64,000 nucleotides of DNA, taken from contig NZ_AQYJ01000028.1 in the NCBI RefSeq assembly GCF_000380565.1, positions 434,001-498,000 of the forward strand, read 5' to 3'. The stretch comes from Microbulbifer variabilis ATCC 700307 (GTDB taxonomy: Bacteria; Pseudomonadota; Gammaproteobacteria; Pseudomonadales; Cellvibrionaceae). The position numbers and the translations under genes were made by a program. Positions within the stretch are counted from its first letter, which is position 1, and each line of letters opens with the position of its first letter. Positions 56,168 through 64,000 of the stretch are shown here, piece by piece. The notes beneath the pieces were generated by a model. It had not been told where the DNA came from. It saw nothing but the letters and a program-made list of their open reading frames with translations, and did not search any database.

Positions 56168-56734
56168 TTAGATACGGATGCCTTCAATATCCAGAATCAT
56201 CTCTACTTTCTGGGAGGCAGGGCCCAGATTGTAATCGATACCAAAGTCTTTCAGTTCGAACTCTGTAGTGCCACTAAAGCCCTGACGGTAGCCGCCCCAG
56301 GGGTCTTTACCACCGCCAATATTGGTTACGTCGATCGTAATTGGCTTGGTAATGCCGTGCAGGGTAAGTTCACCTTTTAACAAAGCCTTGCCATCTGCGA
56401 GAGGTTCGAAGCTGGTGCTTTTAAAGGTGGCTGAGGGGAATTTTTCAGTGTTTAGGAAATCGGTCCCGCGCAAGTGCTTGTCGCGCTCAGCATGGTTACT
56501 GTTGAGGCTGGTAACATCAATATTGACGTTAACCGAAGATTTCTCTGGCGCTTTATCGTCGTAAAAGAAAGAGCCGTCGAAATCATCGAAGCGGCCATAC
56601 AACCAGCTGTAGCCTAGGTGTTTGATACGGAACTGTACAAAAGCATGGGCACCTTTAGTATCGATTTTATATTCGGCGGCTTGGGCTGTGGTGCCGAGTA
56701 GGGCTGCGAATAAAAGTGCAGTGAGCTTCTTCAT
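56168..56734 (-). CDS. yceI: YceI-family periplasmic protein
   Basis: A 188-residue lipocalin-like protein with a signal peptide (MKKLTALLFAALLGTTAQA). It shows YKIDTKGAHAFVQFRIKHLGYSWLYGRFDDFDGSF, then ERDKHLRGTDFLNTEKFPSATFKS and GELTLHGITKPI. Family members bind a polyprenyl chain. The start overlaps the stop of the cytochrome b561 gene by four bases, the common yceI-b561 pairing, suggesting work with isoprenoid quinones or carriers. Confidence 0.93.
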   Translation of the reverse strand: MKKLTALLFAALLGTTAQAAEYKIDTKGAHAFVQFRIKHLGYSWLYGRFDDFDGSFFYDDKAPEKSSVNVNIDVTSLNSNHAERDKHLRGTDFLNTEKFPSATFKSTSFEPLADGKALLKGELTLHGITKPITIDVTNIGGGKDPWGGYRQGFSGTTEFELKDFGIDYNLGPASQKVEMILDIEGIRI

Positions 56735-57342
56735 AAGGCTGTTTCCTTTTTTGTGGTTGTGATGGGGGCTTGTTCTTCTGATTGCTCAGAATCTTTGGAT
56801 AGTCCTAGCATTTTCAGCAAGGTGGAATCATGGTCGATAAAATGATGCTTCAGTGCTGCCAAGGCGTGAATGGCTACCAGAATAATCAGGCTCCAAGCCA
56901 GAACTTCATGCACACTACCGGCCATATCTTCCTGGTTGGGAATGCTTTGAATAGTGGCCGGCAGGCTGAACCAGCCAAAAACCTCAATGGCTCGCCCGTC
57001 AGCGGTGGAGATCAAGTAGCCGGAAAACATAATGGCAAACAGGAGGAGGTAAATGAGTTGGTGTGCTCCCTTAGCCACAAGTGTTTGCCAGCGTGGCGTA
57101 TTGGGTTCTGCTTGTGGCGCAACATTGATCAGGCGCCAAAAGAGCCGTAACACCAGCAGCAGTAATAGCAACACACCGATACTCTTATGAATATTTGGCG
57201 CCTGCTGGTACCAAGGATCGTAGTAGGACAGCTGCCTCATCCACCAACCCAAGGCAAAAAGACCGATGATGGCTGGTGCCATCAACCAGTGCAAAGCGAT
57301 GGCAGCCCAGCCATAGCGAGTCTGGTTATTCCGTGCCTGCAC
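56731..57342 (-). CDS. cytochrome b561
   Basis: A 203-residue inner-membrane di-heme cytochrome with four hydrophobic segments. Candidate heme histidines are in IALHWLMAPAI, NIHKSIG, and later HEVLAWSLIILVAIHALAALKHHF. The C-terminus is charged. It transfers electrons across the membrane and, with YceI, may deal with quinones or superoxide. First gene of the pair. Confidence 0.92.
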   Translation of the reverse strand: MQARNNQTRYGWAAIALHWLMAPAIIGLFALGWWMRQLSYYDPWYQQAPNIHKSIGVLLLLLLVLRLFWRLINVAPQAEPNTPRWQTLVAKGAHQLIYLLLFAIMFSGYLISTADGRAIEVFGWFSLPATIQSIPNQEDMAGSVHEVLAWSLIILVAIHALAALKHHFIDHDSTLLKMLGLSKDSEQSEEQAPITTTKKETAL

Positions 57343-57493
57343 GGCTTACCTCCGGAGATCTCTGGTATTGCTTTATTATGACTGGCGCTAGGGTACAGCC
57401 TTTGTCGCTTATGACCAATGGTTGGAATGAGACTCTGCGAGGGAGGTCAAAAGTGGTTACTTCAGGTGGTATTGGTATTTCGAGTGATTTTTA

Positions 57494-58159
57494 CTAATGC
57501 GCCTGCCTTTGCGTCCGCTCGCGTTCTGCGGCTAGAAGAACCCTTTCACAGGCATTACGGTCCAGGGATGTTGAGCGTCTGGCGAGCTGCTCAGCCAGCC
57601 AGCTAGTAGAGTGCTCCTCGCCATCCAGGGCCAGTTGTTCCAGTTGCCAAATAACGTCGAGTAGCAAGTCGCGCTCCAGGTTGATACTGGCCTCCTGAGG
57701 TGAGAACAGACGGGGTTCCAGCTGCTCCAGGTCACTGCGTTTGAGTACCAGTTCAGCCAGGTTGGGATACCAACGGCTGCTATAGGGTTCAGGTAGTTGA
57801 TGATGATCGAAAGTAATCCGAAGGCGATTACCTTGGGCGTCTTCAAGCAGGGGGGTATCTTGTTCATATGCTGGCAGAGCGGGGTTGTGGCGTAATACGC
57901 CGACAATTGCCCGCCAATCACTTTGATTATCCGTACAAAGGCGCAGGGGCTCCACCAGTTCGCGGCTGCCGATTTGATCCAGGAACATTAACTTTTGCCC
58001 AGGGCGATACCAGTAAAGGTCAAGGAGCTTCTCCTCAGCAAGGTCCGCTAAATGAGCGCTGGTTAGGGGCTCCTCCGAGAGGGCGCTCAAGTGATTGACA
58101 GCCTGTTGAACACTCAGCCATTGCTTGCGGTGGAAATGTTTGCCAATCGCGGTTCCCAT
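57494..58159 (-). CDS. hypothetical protein, 221 aa
   Basis: Not recognised. The N-terminal 60 residues (KQWLSVQQAVNHLSALSEEPLTSAHLADLAEEKLLDLYWYRPGQ) resemble a helix-turn-helix-like fold that recognises DNA or protein, as in some excisionase-type proteins. The C-terminal third is helical and charged (RDLLLDVIWQLEQLAL to AERERTQRQAH). No signal peptide. It lies alone, upstream of and divergent from the M20 dipeptidase. A regulatory role is a guess. Confidence 0.65.
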   Translation of the reverse strand: MGTAIGKHFHRKQWLSVQQAVNHLSALSEEPLTSAHLADLAEEKLLDLYWYRPGQKLMFLDQIGSRELVEPLRLCTDNQSDWRAIVGVLRHNPALPAYEQDTPLLEDAQGNRLRITFDHHQLPEPYSSRWYPNLAELVLKRSDLEQLEPRLFSPQEASINLERDLLLDVIWQLEQLALDGEEHSTSWLAEQLARRSTSLDRNACERVLLAAERERTQRQAH

Positions 58160-58463
58160 GCACTACTCCCGGGTGGGGTAAGGATTTTAGGAAATAGATA
58201 GTCCGAAGTATTTGCCTGCTTCTTACCCCCTCCCTGAAGCCAGGGATCTGGCTGGCTCATTAAATGGGAATGCAAGCAAAGGGAGACAGGCTTAGGTTAC
58301 CCGTTTGGGCCCATGGTCACTGAATAGTTTAGCAGTCAGTACTTCCAAGCCGGGGATGGGTGGTTGTCGTGTGGTGATAAATACCACTGGGACTGGGGTG
58401 AAAAGGTGAGTCATGCTAATAAGAGGAGATGTACAATGGCGCTTTTACTCACTTGGGGGAATT
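58160..58463. other. 304-base divergent region before the M20 dipeptidase gene
   Basis: GC-mixed sequence with no repeat, hairpin or known binding site that I can support. It should hold the promoter of the dipeptidase gene. Confidence 0.4.
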
Positions 58464-59972
58464 ATGAGGTTGAAGCCTGTTCTCTTGTTATTGCTTTTAC
58501 CAGCTTTTTTATCTGCTGGAGCAGAGGCTGAAGTTTCTTCCCTGGCTCAGGACACCGCGGACTACGCAGTCGAAAAATACGAAGGGGCCATGACAAAAAC
58601 CCTCGCGAGCCTGGTGCGCTTCGAGACTGTTGCAAGTGAGGAAACCCCCTTGGCTGATAACCCCGCTTTTGTAGGATTTAAAAAGGTGCTGGAGTTAAAA
58701 GCGAAGGAGCTAGGGCTTGAATACCAGGACTATGGTCATGTACTGGTAGTGGCCTTGGGTGAGGGACCTGAAAAGGTCGGTATTGTTACTCATGGGGATG
58801 TACAGCCGGCAAACCCTGAGAAGTGGCAAAAGAGCCCTTTTTATCTCGATAGTGAAAGTGAACCCGGCAAGCTGATTGCCCGAGGCAGTGAAGACGATAA
58901 GGGGCCTATCGCAACTGCACTCTATGCCATGAAGGCAATTAAGGACCAGGGCTCGCCTATTAAGCGCAAGATAGAGCTTCTTATTTACCTGGCTGAAGAG
59001 TCTGATTGGGAGCCCTTGAGACACTTTCTGAAAACTTACCCAATTCCCGCTTACAACATCACTATTGATGCTAGCTACCCGGTAGTGACCGCAGAAAAAG
59101 GGTGGAGTGAAATACAGGTTAGCACTATTGGAAGTTTGCCGGCGGACTTTGCCAAGCCCTATGTTGAGGATTTTTCCGGTGGTTATTTCCGCAGCCAAGT
59201 GCCGGACGAAGCCCGAGCCACCCTGGCTAATGTCACTCCGGAACTGGTTGAGGCAGTTCGCACCAGAGCAGCCAAACACTCCCAAGCGACTTTTGAAATA
59301 TCGCAAAGTGAGAACAAGCTAGTTGTTACTGCTCGTGGAAAAGCCATCCATAGCTCTGAGCCGGAACATGGAGTCAATGCAATTGCTTTCCTGGCCGACC
59401 TTCTTAGTGTGCACGAATGGCCGGCTAATGCTGCTGGAGCAACTGTACGTTACCTGAATGACCTGGTAGGCACTGGTATTGAGGCAGAGAAATTTGGGGA
59501 TATCGCCTATAACGATTCATTTATGGGGCCAATGACCGCTTCCGTTACCATGGTGAAAGTCACTGAAAATGGGCTCACCAGTTACCTGAACCTGCGCCGC
59601 CCCACGGGTAAAAGTGCTACCCAGCTGGAAAAAGAAATTCATTCTGCACTATCAAGTTGGCAGGAACGGACCGGCATAATATTTGCCGATACTCAGGTTT
59701 CCCTGGGTAATCCCTACCGGGTAGACAATGCGCCTCATGTTGAACCATTGCTGGATGTTTTCAGCCATTTTACTGGTATGGAAGATGCCAAGCCTGTCGC
59801 CATAGGTGGTTCTACCAATGCCAAACTGCTGCCGAATGCAGTCAGTTTTGGTCCCTCCATGCCGGGCAGTGCTTATACGGGCCATTCTGAGCATGAATTT
59901 ATCACTGTGGAACAATTCCGTCTGAATCTAAAAATGTACACAGCCATGATGATTGAGGTTGGCAACTTATAA
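58464..59972 (+). CDS. secreted M20-family dipeptidase
   Basis: A 502-residue zinc peptidase with a signal peptide (MRLKPVLLLLLLPAFLSAGAEA). Metal ligands are visible in VGIVTHGDVQPAN, LIARGSEDDKGPIATALYA, LLIYLAEESDWEPL, and the late GSAYTGHSEHEFITVEQF. A lid-domain stretch carries AIHSSEPEHGVNAIAFLADLL. It resembles PepV/carnosinase-type dipeptidases. The ATG at 58464 follows GGGGGA and begins the signal peptide; the frame to 58413 is rejected. Confidence 0.9.
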   Translation: MRLKPVLLLLLLPAFLSAGAEAEVSSLAQDTADYAVEKYEGAMTKTLASLVRFETVASEETPLADNPAFVGFKKVLELKAKELGLEYQDYGHVLVVALGEGPEKVGIVTHGDVQPANPEKWQKSPFYLDSESEPGKLIARGSEDDKGPIATALYAMKAIKDQGSPIKRKIELLIYLAEESDWEPLRHFLKTYPIPAYNITIDASYPVVTAEKGWSEIQVSTIGSLPADFAKPYVEDFSGGYFRSQVPDEARATLANVTPELVEAVRTRAAKHSQATFEISQSENKLVVTARGKAIHSSEPEHGVNAIAFLADLLSVHEWPANAAGATVRYLNDLVGTGIEAEKFGDIAYNDSFMGPMTASVTMVKVTENGLTSYLNLRRPTGKSATQLEKEIHSALSSWQERTGIIFADTQVSLGNPYRVDNAPHVEPLLDVFSHFTGMEDAKPVAIGGSTNAKLLPNAVSFGPSMPGSAYTGHSEHEFITVEQFRLNLKMYTAMMIEVGNL

Positions 59973-60130
59973 GTGTGTCCGGTAAAACGGATTTATTCAC
60001 AGGAAGTGGTCTACCAAGTGCTTGAATTGACCGGTTAGCCTCGGTCAGCTCAAGAGTGAAACTATGTGGTTCTTTGAGGGAGCTGCGGTAAATTACTTCA
60101 TTCGTTATTCAATTATTAAAGAATCGCAAG

Positions 60131-61036
60131 ATGTTAAATTTTCTTCCCTCGATTGTTTTGCTGATATTGGCCTCGACTCTGTTGGCCATTGGCACCATTC
60201 TGTGCTTCATACCCATATTATTTTTTGTGGTCCTGCGATTGATTTTGCCCTTTGCTGCGCTGCGCAAGTTCTTTGCGATCATTTTTATTTCTTGTGCTGA
60301 AGCCTGGCTCACTCTGAATAAAGGCTGGATGAAACTCACCCAGAAAACCCAGTGGGACGTACAGGGCGATGAGTCGCTGGATAAGAATGGTTGGTATCTG
60401 GTGACGTCAAACCACCAGAGCTGGGTGGATATTTTTGTGCTGCAGTCCATTTTCAATCGAAAAATTCCTTTCCTGAAATTTTTCATAAAACAGGAGTTGA
60501 TCAAGGTTCCGGTGATGGGGGTTTGTTGGTGGGCGTTGGATTTTCCTTTTATGAAACGCTATAACAAGGAGTTCCTGAAGAAGCACCCGGAAATGCGCGG
60601 TAAGGATTTGGAGGCGACAAAAAAAGCCTGTGAACGCTTTAAATTAACCCCCACCAGTATTATGAATTTCCTTGAGGGAACACGTTTTACGCAAGACAAA
60701 CACGACAGGCAGGGATCTCCCTTTGCCCATCTGCTCAAGCCTAAGTCCGGGGGTATCGCTTTCGCAATGCAAAGTATGGGTAAGCAACTAAACCGCCTGT
60801 TAAATGTAACCATAGTTTACCCGGATGGTATCCCGTCATTTGCTGATTTCCTTGGTGGGAAAGTAAAGAGGGTGATTGTTCGTGTTGAGCAGATTCGTAT
60901 TCCGGAAAAGTTCTTTCTTGCGGACTACGTAAATGATCAGGTATTTCGTGCTGAATTCAATCAATGGGTCTATGAGCTGTGGCGAGAAAAAGATATGCTG
61001 ATTGGTAAATTGCTTGCCGATAGCGGCAGAGCCTGA
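60131..61036 (+). CDS. membrane 1-acylglycerol-phosphate-type acyltransferase (YihG-like)
   Basis: A 301-residue enzyme. Two N-terminal hydrophobic segments anchor it. The catalytic HX4D motif is SNHQSWVDIFVL. Acceptor-binding motifs FPFMKRY and FLEGTRFTQ, and KPKSGGIAFAMQSM, follow. It matches the YihG/PlsC-like group that acylates lysophosphatidic acid. A terminator follows; monocistronic. Confidence 0.89.
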   Translation: MLNFLPSIVLLILASTLLAIGTILCFIPILFFVVLRLILPFAALRKFFAIIFISCAEAWLTLNKGWMKLTQKTQWDVQGDESLDKNGWYLVTSNHQSWVDIFVLQSIFNRKIPFLKFFIKQELIKVPVMGVCWWALDFPFMKRYNKEFLKKHPEMRGKDLEATKKACERFKLTPTSIMNFLEGTRFTQDKHDRQGSPFAHLLKPKSGGIAFAMQSMGKQLNRLLNVTIVYPDGIPSFADFLGGKVKRVIVRVEQIRIPEKFFLADYVNDQVFRAEFNQWVYELWREKDMLIGKLLADSGRA

Positions 61037-61052
61037 TTTTTCCAGAAAAACA

Positions 61053-61086
61053 ATAAAGGGGCTAGTCAAGTAGCCCCTTATTTTTC
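61053..61086 (+). terminator. bidirectional terminator between the acyltransferase and the host-attachment gene
   Basis: The stem AAGGGGCTA / TAGCCCCTT has a GTCAAG loop, with ATTTTT on one side and AATAAA on the other, between convergent genes. Confidence 0.82.
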
Positions 61087-61101
61087 TGCTACAAAATTTA
61101 A

Positions 61102-61539
61102 TTACAACCAGATGGGCAGTTGGGCCCGAATTTCTTCTGGTTGGCTTTCTACCAGGTTCTTACCGGTCTCACCCGCAATGGTAGCGCGGGTTGGAGTCTT
61201 GAGAGCATCCCGTAGGCTACCCACCATATATGGCTCGGCTACGATATAAAGTTTTTCGTAGCGCCCCTCCTGTCGCCCCCGCTCTAAGGTATGAGCAATC
61301 TCTCTGGCAAATTTCTCACCGTTGCGATGGCGTAGATCGGAAAAATTACCCATGGTGTGGCGACCCTTGCCACGGCTGTCAAAAGTGCGTCCAGGGGCGT
61401 CACTTTCGAGATCGCGGCCCGATAAGCGGGATTCAGGGTGGAGGAGAGCTTCGATTTCGTGGAGGTTTCCGGCGCGTTTTTTTGCTTCGAAAATCCTGGC
61501 TTGCGACTGGTTGGCCACGAGGACCCATGCTAGAGCCAT
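61102..61539 (-). CDS. host-attachment-family protein (nucleotide-hydrolase-like fold)
   Basis: A 145-residue cytoplasmic protein of the family first named for plant-cell attachment. It shows WVLVANQSQARIFEAKKRAGNLHEIEALLHPESR, GRTFDSRGKGRHTMG, and KLYIVAEPYMVGSLRDAL. The fold resembles eRF1/baeRF domains; in most bacteria it acts in the cytoplasm and may have an RNA- or ribosome-related role. Adjacent to hsp20 and a CBS protein, so possibly stress-related. Confidence 0.85.
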   Translation of the reverse strand: MALAWVLVANQSQARIFEAKKRAGNLHEIEALLHPESRLSGRDLESDAPGRTFDSRGKGRHTMGNFSDLRHRNGEKFAREIAHTLERGRQEGRYEKLYIVAEPYMVGSLRDALKTPTRATIAGETGKNLVESQPEEIRAQLPIWL

Positions 61540-61747
61540 GCGCTTATCCTCTTTAATTTACCTGTAATTATCGTAGTTAAATTCGATGCCACTGACTAAT
61601 ATCCTTAACTGCAAGATATCCAGCAATTCCCATATAGATAAAAAGTAAATAAAAAATATTTTTTAATGCTATTTGCGATGGCTACTGTGGGCACTTATTC
61701 CTACCGAGTGTCGCTGAATTACCTAGAATGAAGTCAAGATGTGAGAG

Positions 61748-61800
61748 GCGCAAGCCGGGTCCGAGAAGCGAGCTTGCGCTTCCTGCGACATAGTGGAAGC
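61748..61800 (+). promoter_or_regulatory. paired hairpins in the hsp20 leader
   Basis: GCGCAAGC (61748-61755) pairs with GCTTGCGC (61772-61779). GCTTCC (61778-61783) can instead pair with GGAAGC (61795-61800). The two stems share two bases and end just before the ribosome binding site AGAGG. The site itself is not clearly buried, so a thermometer role is only possible. Confidence 0.4.
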
Positions 61801-61815
61801 AAAGAGGTTGTGATT

Positions 61816-62244
61816 ATGAGTCTGATACCGAGAGGGTCCCTACTGGATCTGGACAATATGTTTGAACAGATGCTCTCACCCAGCCGTGGCATTACCAATG
61901 AGCGGGAGGGTTTCTTCTCTCCGCGTATCGACGTGAGTGAACGTAAAAACAAGTATGAAATAAGCGCTGAATTGCCAGGTGTTGGTAAGAACGATATCAA
62001 TGTGACTCTTGAAAATGGTGTCCTGACCCTTGAGGCAGAAGTACATCGCGAACTGAAGGAAGAAAAAGATGGCCGTGTGCTTCGTCAAGAGCGGCGCTAC
62101 GGTAAGTTTTTACGCAGTTTTAACCTGGGTGATGATGTGCGTGAGAGTGAGATCGACGCAAACTTTAAGGATGGTATTCTGACCCTGACGGTGCCCAAGC
62201 ATGAGGGGCATCCCCCACAACGAAAGCGTATTGAAGTGCACTGA
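61816..62244 (+). CDS. Hsp20/alpha-crystallin family small heat-shock protein
   Basis: A 142-residue chaperone. The alpha-crystallin domain shows RIDVSERKNKYEISAELPGVGKNDINVTLENGVLTLEAE, then RYGKFLRSFNLGDDV and DGILTLTVPK, and the C-terminal IxI-type tail RKRIEVH. It holds unfolding proteins in ATP-independent form. The ATG at 61816 follows AGAGG; the frame from 61741 lies in the structured leader. A CBS protein gene follows. Confidence 0.94.
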   Translation: MSLIPRGSLLDLDNMFEQMLSPSRGITNEREGFFSPRIDVSERKNKYEISAELPGVGKNDINVTLENGVLTLEAEVHRELKEEKDGRVLRQERRYGKFLRSFNLGDDVRESEIDANFKDGILTLTVPKHEGHPPQRKRIEVH

Positions 62245-62311
62245 TTTTCTAATGGGTGGCGGCCATGCCGCCACCCAGTGAATATATTTAAGAAATTGGC
62301 GGAGGTACGTG

Positions 62312-62728
62312 ATGAAAGTAAAACAGGCAATGCACCAGGGAGCTACCTGGTGTACTCCAGACACCCCGCTACAGGAAGTGGCGAAGATCCTGCGTGATGA
62401 AGATATAGGTGCCGTCCCGATTGGAGAAAATGATCGTCTGATCGGCATGGTTACTGACCGCGATATTGTATGTCGAGGTGTAGTGCAGGGTGGTAATTTG
62501 TCCTCGCTAACTGCCCGCGACGTGATGACTGAAGGCATTGAGTGGTGTTGGGAGGAAGATGACCTCCTCTCAGCTGTACACAAAATGGAGCAGCAGCTAC
62601 TTCGCCGTATGCCAGTACTGAACAGTGAAAAGCGTATGGTGGGTATTCTTAGCCTGGGTGATATTACTTCGGCCATTGCCAGTAAGCAGGGTGGCCATTT
62701 TGCCTCAGCGATCTCAGCACACCATTAG
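62312..62728 (+). CDS. CBS-domain-pair protein
   Basis: A 138-residue protein made of two CBS domains: VKQAMHQGATWCTPDTPLQEVAKILRDEDIGAVPI with GMVTDRDIVCRGV, and ARDVMTEGIEWCWEEDDLLSAVHKMEQQLLRRMPVLN with GILSLGDITSA. Such pairs bind adenine nucleotides and act as energy sensors or modulators. The ATG at 62312 has GGAGG six bases upstream; an earlier GTG at 62309 is next to it. It follows hsp20 by 67 bases and may share its transcript. Confidence 0.92.
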   Translation: MKVKQAMHQGATWCTPDTPLQEVAKILRDEDIGAVPIGENDRLIGMVTDRDIVCRGVVQGGNLSSLTARDVMTEGIEWCWEEDDLLSAVHKMEQQLLRRMPVLNSEKRMVGILSLGDITSAIASKQGGHFASAISAHH

Positions 62729-62750
62729 AGCTCGCTACTAGCGAAGTATT

Positions 62751-62779
62751 ATCAACAGGGGCCGTGGGTCCCTGTTGAT
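62751..62779 (+). terminator. terminator-like hairpin after the CBS gene
   Basis: The perfect 10-bp stem ATCAACAGGG / CCCTGTTGAT has a nine-base loop but no T-run. Confidence 0.45.
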
Positions 62780-62923
62780 ACCGGTCTTAGAGCTATGCGC
62801 CTTTCCCCTATCATTTCTCCAGGCTAACTTTTTTCACCTCGCTATTCCAAATTTTCGATAGCCACGTCGTTTGCCCATATGGGCGAATTAGCGCTTATAC
62901 TGCGCACTTTTTTGAGGTCCACC

Positions 62924-63496
62924 ATGATCACTCAGGAACAGTTGCAACAGCGCAGTGGCGGTCAATGTGAACTCTGCAAGGCACAGGAAAACCTAGCGGT
63001 CTATGAGGTAGCTGAGTCAGTGGGTCAGGCAAACCCACAGGTGCTTTTGTGTCAGACTTGCCGGGAGCAACTGGATAACCCAGCACATTTAGACAGTGCC
63101 CACTGGCAATGCCTCGCAGATAGTATGTGGAGTCAGGAACCTGCTGTGCAAGTATTGGCCTGGAGGCTGCTAAAGCGTCTATCTGTCGAGACCTGGGCTC
63201 AAGATTTATTCGAAATGCTCTACCTGGATGATGACCTGGTTAATTGGGCCCAGGCGGGTACTTTTCCGGAAGAGGGGGAGCTACTCGTGCATCGCGACTG
63301 CAATGGTGCAATACTGCAGGCCGGTGATAATGTCACCATTATCAAAGACCTGGATGTAAAGGGCTCCAGCCTTGTGGCCAAGCGCGGTACTGCTGTGCGC
63401 GGCATCAGCCTTACCGATAACCCCGAGCATATTGAGGGACGTGTTGAGGGGCAGCGTATCGTGATTCTGACGAAATTTGTGAAGAAAAGCGGCTGA
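62924..63496 (+). CDS. PhnA/YjdM-like zinc-ribbon protein
   Basis: A 190-residue protein. The N-terminal zinc ribbon is built from GGQCELCKAQE and VLLCQTCREQL. The C-terminal part (VHRDCNGAILQAGDNVTIIKDLDVKGSSLVAKRGTAVRGISL) is the SH3-like PhnA domain, named after the phosphonate locus although it is not required for phosphonate cleavage. The middle is helical. The ATG at 62924 has GAGG upstream; the open frame to 62879 is rejected. Function not established in the family. Confidence 0.9.
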   Translation: MITQEQLQQRSGGQCELCKAQENLAVYEVAESVGQANPQVLLCQTCREQLDNPAHLDSAHWQCLADSMWSQEPAVQVLAWRLLKRLSVETWAQDLFEMLYLDDDLVNWAQAGTFPEEGELLVHRDCNGAILQAGDNVTIIKDLDVKGSSLVAKRGTAVRGISLTDNPEHIEGRVEGQRIVILTKFVKKSG

Positions 63497-63716
63497 CATC
63501 CCTTTTAGCTGCGTAGTTTTTCTATCGGTAAGGATATTTATCCCCATAAGTAACTCTGTTACCCGAAGGCATTTGGCCTGATATCATGCCAGTTCTAATT
63601 TACCCGATTTCTTTTTTCCTGTGTGCTCGCGATCCGGGGCCATATTGATGGCGTGGCTAAACACTGTGGAAGATAGTGGTCAATAAAGCAGAGGTTGAAG
63701 CTGTGGGGATGGAACG

Positions 63717-64000
63717 ATGAAGCCCACTTATGAGATTCGCAGCGGCACACTTGCGGGTTTCAATACTCTGGTGCCGCAAATGGGTGGGAATCCCGCTGCC
63801 CTCCTGAGAAGCGTTGGCCTACCTTCAGACTGTGTGCGCCGCCCGGATATCCTTATTTCTATCGCGACCCTTGTCGACTTACTGAATCTCTGTGTGGAAG
63901 AACTGCAGTGTGAAGATTTTGGTTTGCGTTTGGCAGAGATGCAGGGTTTGCGCATGCTTGGGGTACTGGGAAAGCTATTACTCAATGAAGGGAGCCTGGA
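63717..64000 (+). CDS. AraC-family regulator, N-terminal part (runs off the window)
   Basis: An ATG at 63717, with GGGG about eight bases upstream, opens a frame that stays open to the window end. The 94 visible residues (YEIRSGTLAGFNTLVPQMGGNPAALLRSVGLPSD, then ILISIATLVDLLNLCVEEL and EDFGLRLAEMQGLRMLGVLGKLLL) match the N-terminal domain of OruR/PchR-like AraC regulators with an arabinose-binding-type fold. The DNA-binding part would lie beyond base 64000. Confidence 0.8.
   Translation, partial: MKPTYEIRSGTLAGFNTLVPQMGGNPAALLRSVGLPSDCVRRPDILISIATLVDLLNLCVEELQCEDFGLRLAEMQGLRMLGVLGKLLLNEGSL

Overview
The window looks like chromosomal DNA of a marine gammaproteobacterium, probably Cellvibrionales and Microbulbifer-like. 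That placement is an inference from protein style and gene order (nrdR-ribD-ribE-ribBA-ribH-nusB-thiL-pgpA, xseB-ispA-dxs, EttA, an FNR with the E. coli cysteine spacing), not from a database search. No rRNA, tRNA, insertion sequence, prophage or CRISPR array was seen. Most of the window is ordinary core genome with short operons and clear hairpin terminators.

Layout. 1-3.0 kb: the 3' end of an ABC exporter gene, followed by two tiny homologous ORFs sharing the core TDI(K/Q)AGPEA(S/I)PEPP, each with its own ribosome binding site, and then 1.2 kb of AT-rich DNA without genes. This resembles the end of a small-peptide (RiPP-like) export locus and is the least explained part of the window. 3.0-7.0 kb: ettA, then a valine-catabolism pair (3-hydroxyisobutyryl-CoA hydrolase and mmsB). 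7.2-14.6 kb: an oxygen-response block with ompW, hemN, two FNR paralogues, an adenine deaminase, a decayed SDR gene, and a hemerythrin/SpoIIAA-like pair. Identical perfect FNR boxes sit in front of ompW and the hemerythrin gene. 15-16.2 kb: two tandem small outer-membrane beta-barrel genes.

16.4-25.2 kb: glyA and the nrdR-riboflavin-nusB-thiL-pgpA run, ending with a retropepsin-like protease and a separate ribA. The GTP cyclohydrolase half of RibBA lacks the zinc cysteines that RibA has. 25.3-36.5 kb: a periplasmic amidohydrolase, a large secreted pullulanase, an RsgA-type GTPase, an SMR exporter, a TonB-dependent receptor and a DUF885 peptidase. 36.6-39.8 kb: the xseB-ispA-dxs isoprenoid operon. 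39.9-44.8 kb: a sorbosone-dehydrogenase-like protein with a cytochrome c tail, a candidate Gac/Rsm regulatory RNA, an HNH nuclease, and mepA-ddl.

44.8-55.3 kb: a signalling neighbourhood with an S1 protease, an FHA membrane protein, hisC, a PLP enzyme, a small orphan protein, a Ser/Thr kinase with TPRs, and an FHA protein with a possible DNA-binding C-terminus. A second GGA-rich, terminator-ended candidate RNA lies inside it. 56-64 kb: YceI with cytochrome b561, an M20 dipeptidase, an acyltransferase, a host-attachment-family protein, Hsp20, a CBS protein, a PhnA-like protein and the start of an AraC-type regulator.

Main observations: (1) the twin micro-peptides next to an ABC exporter; (2) a GacA-box-driven RNA with five ANGGA motifs at 41.5 kb and a second GGA-hairpin RNA at 50.3 kb, which may both titrate a CsrA/RsmA protein; (3) an FNR duplication with a shared 20-base leader and FNR-box targets nearby; (4) the FHA/kinase/protease cluster.
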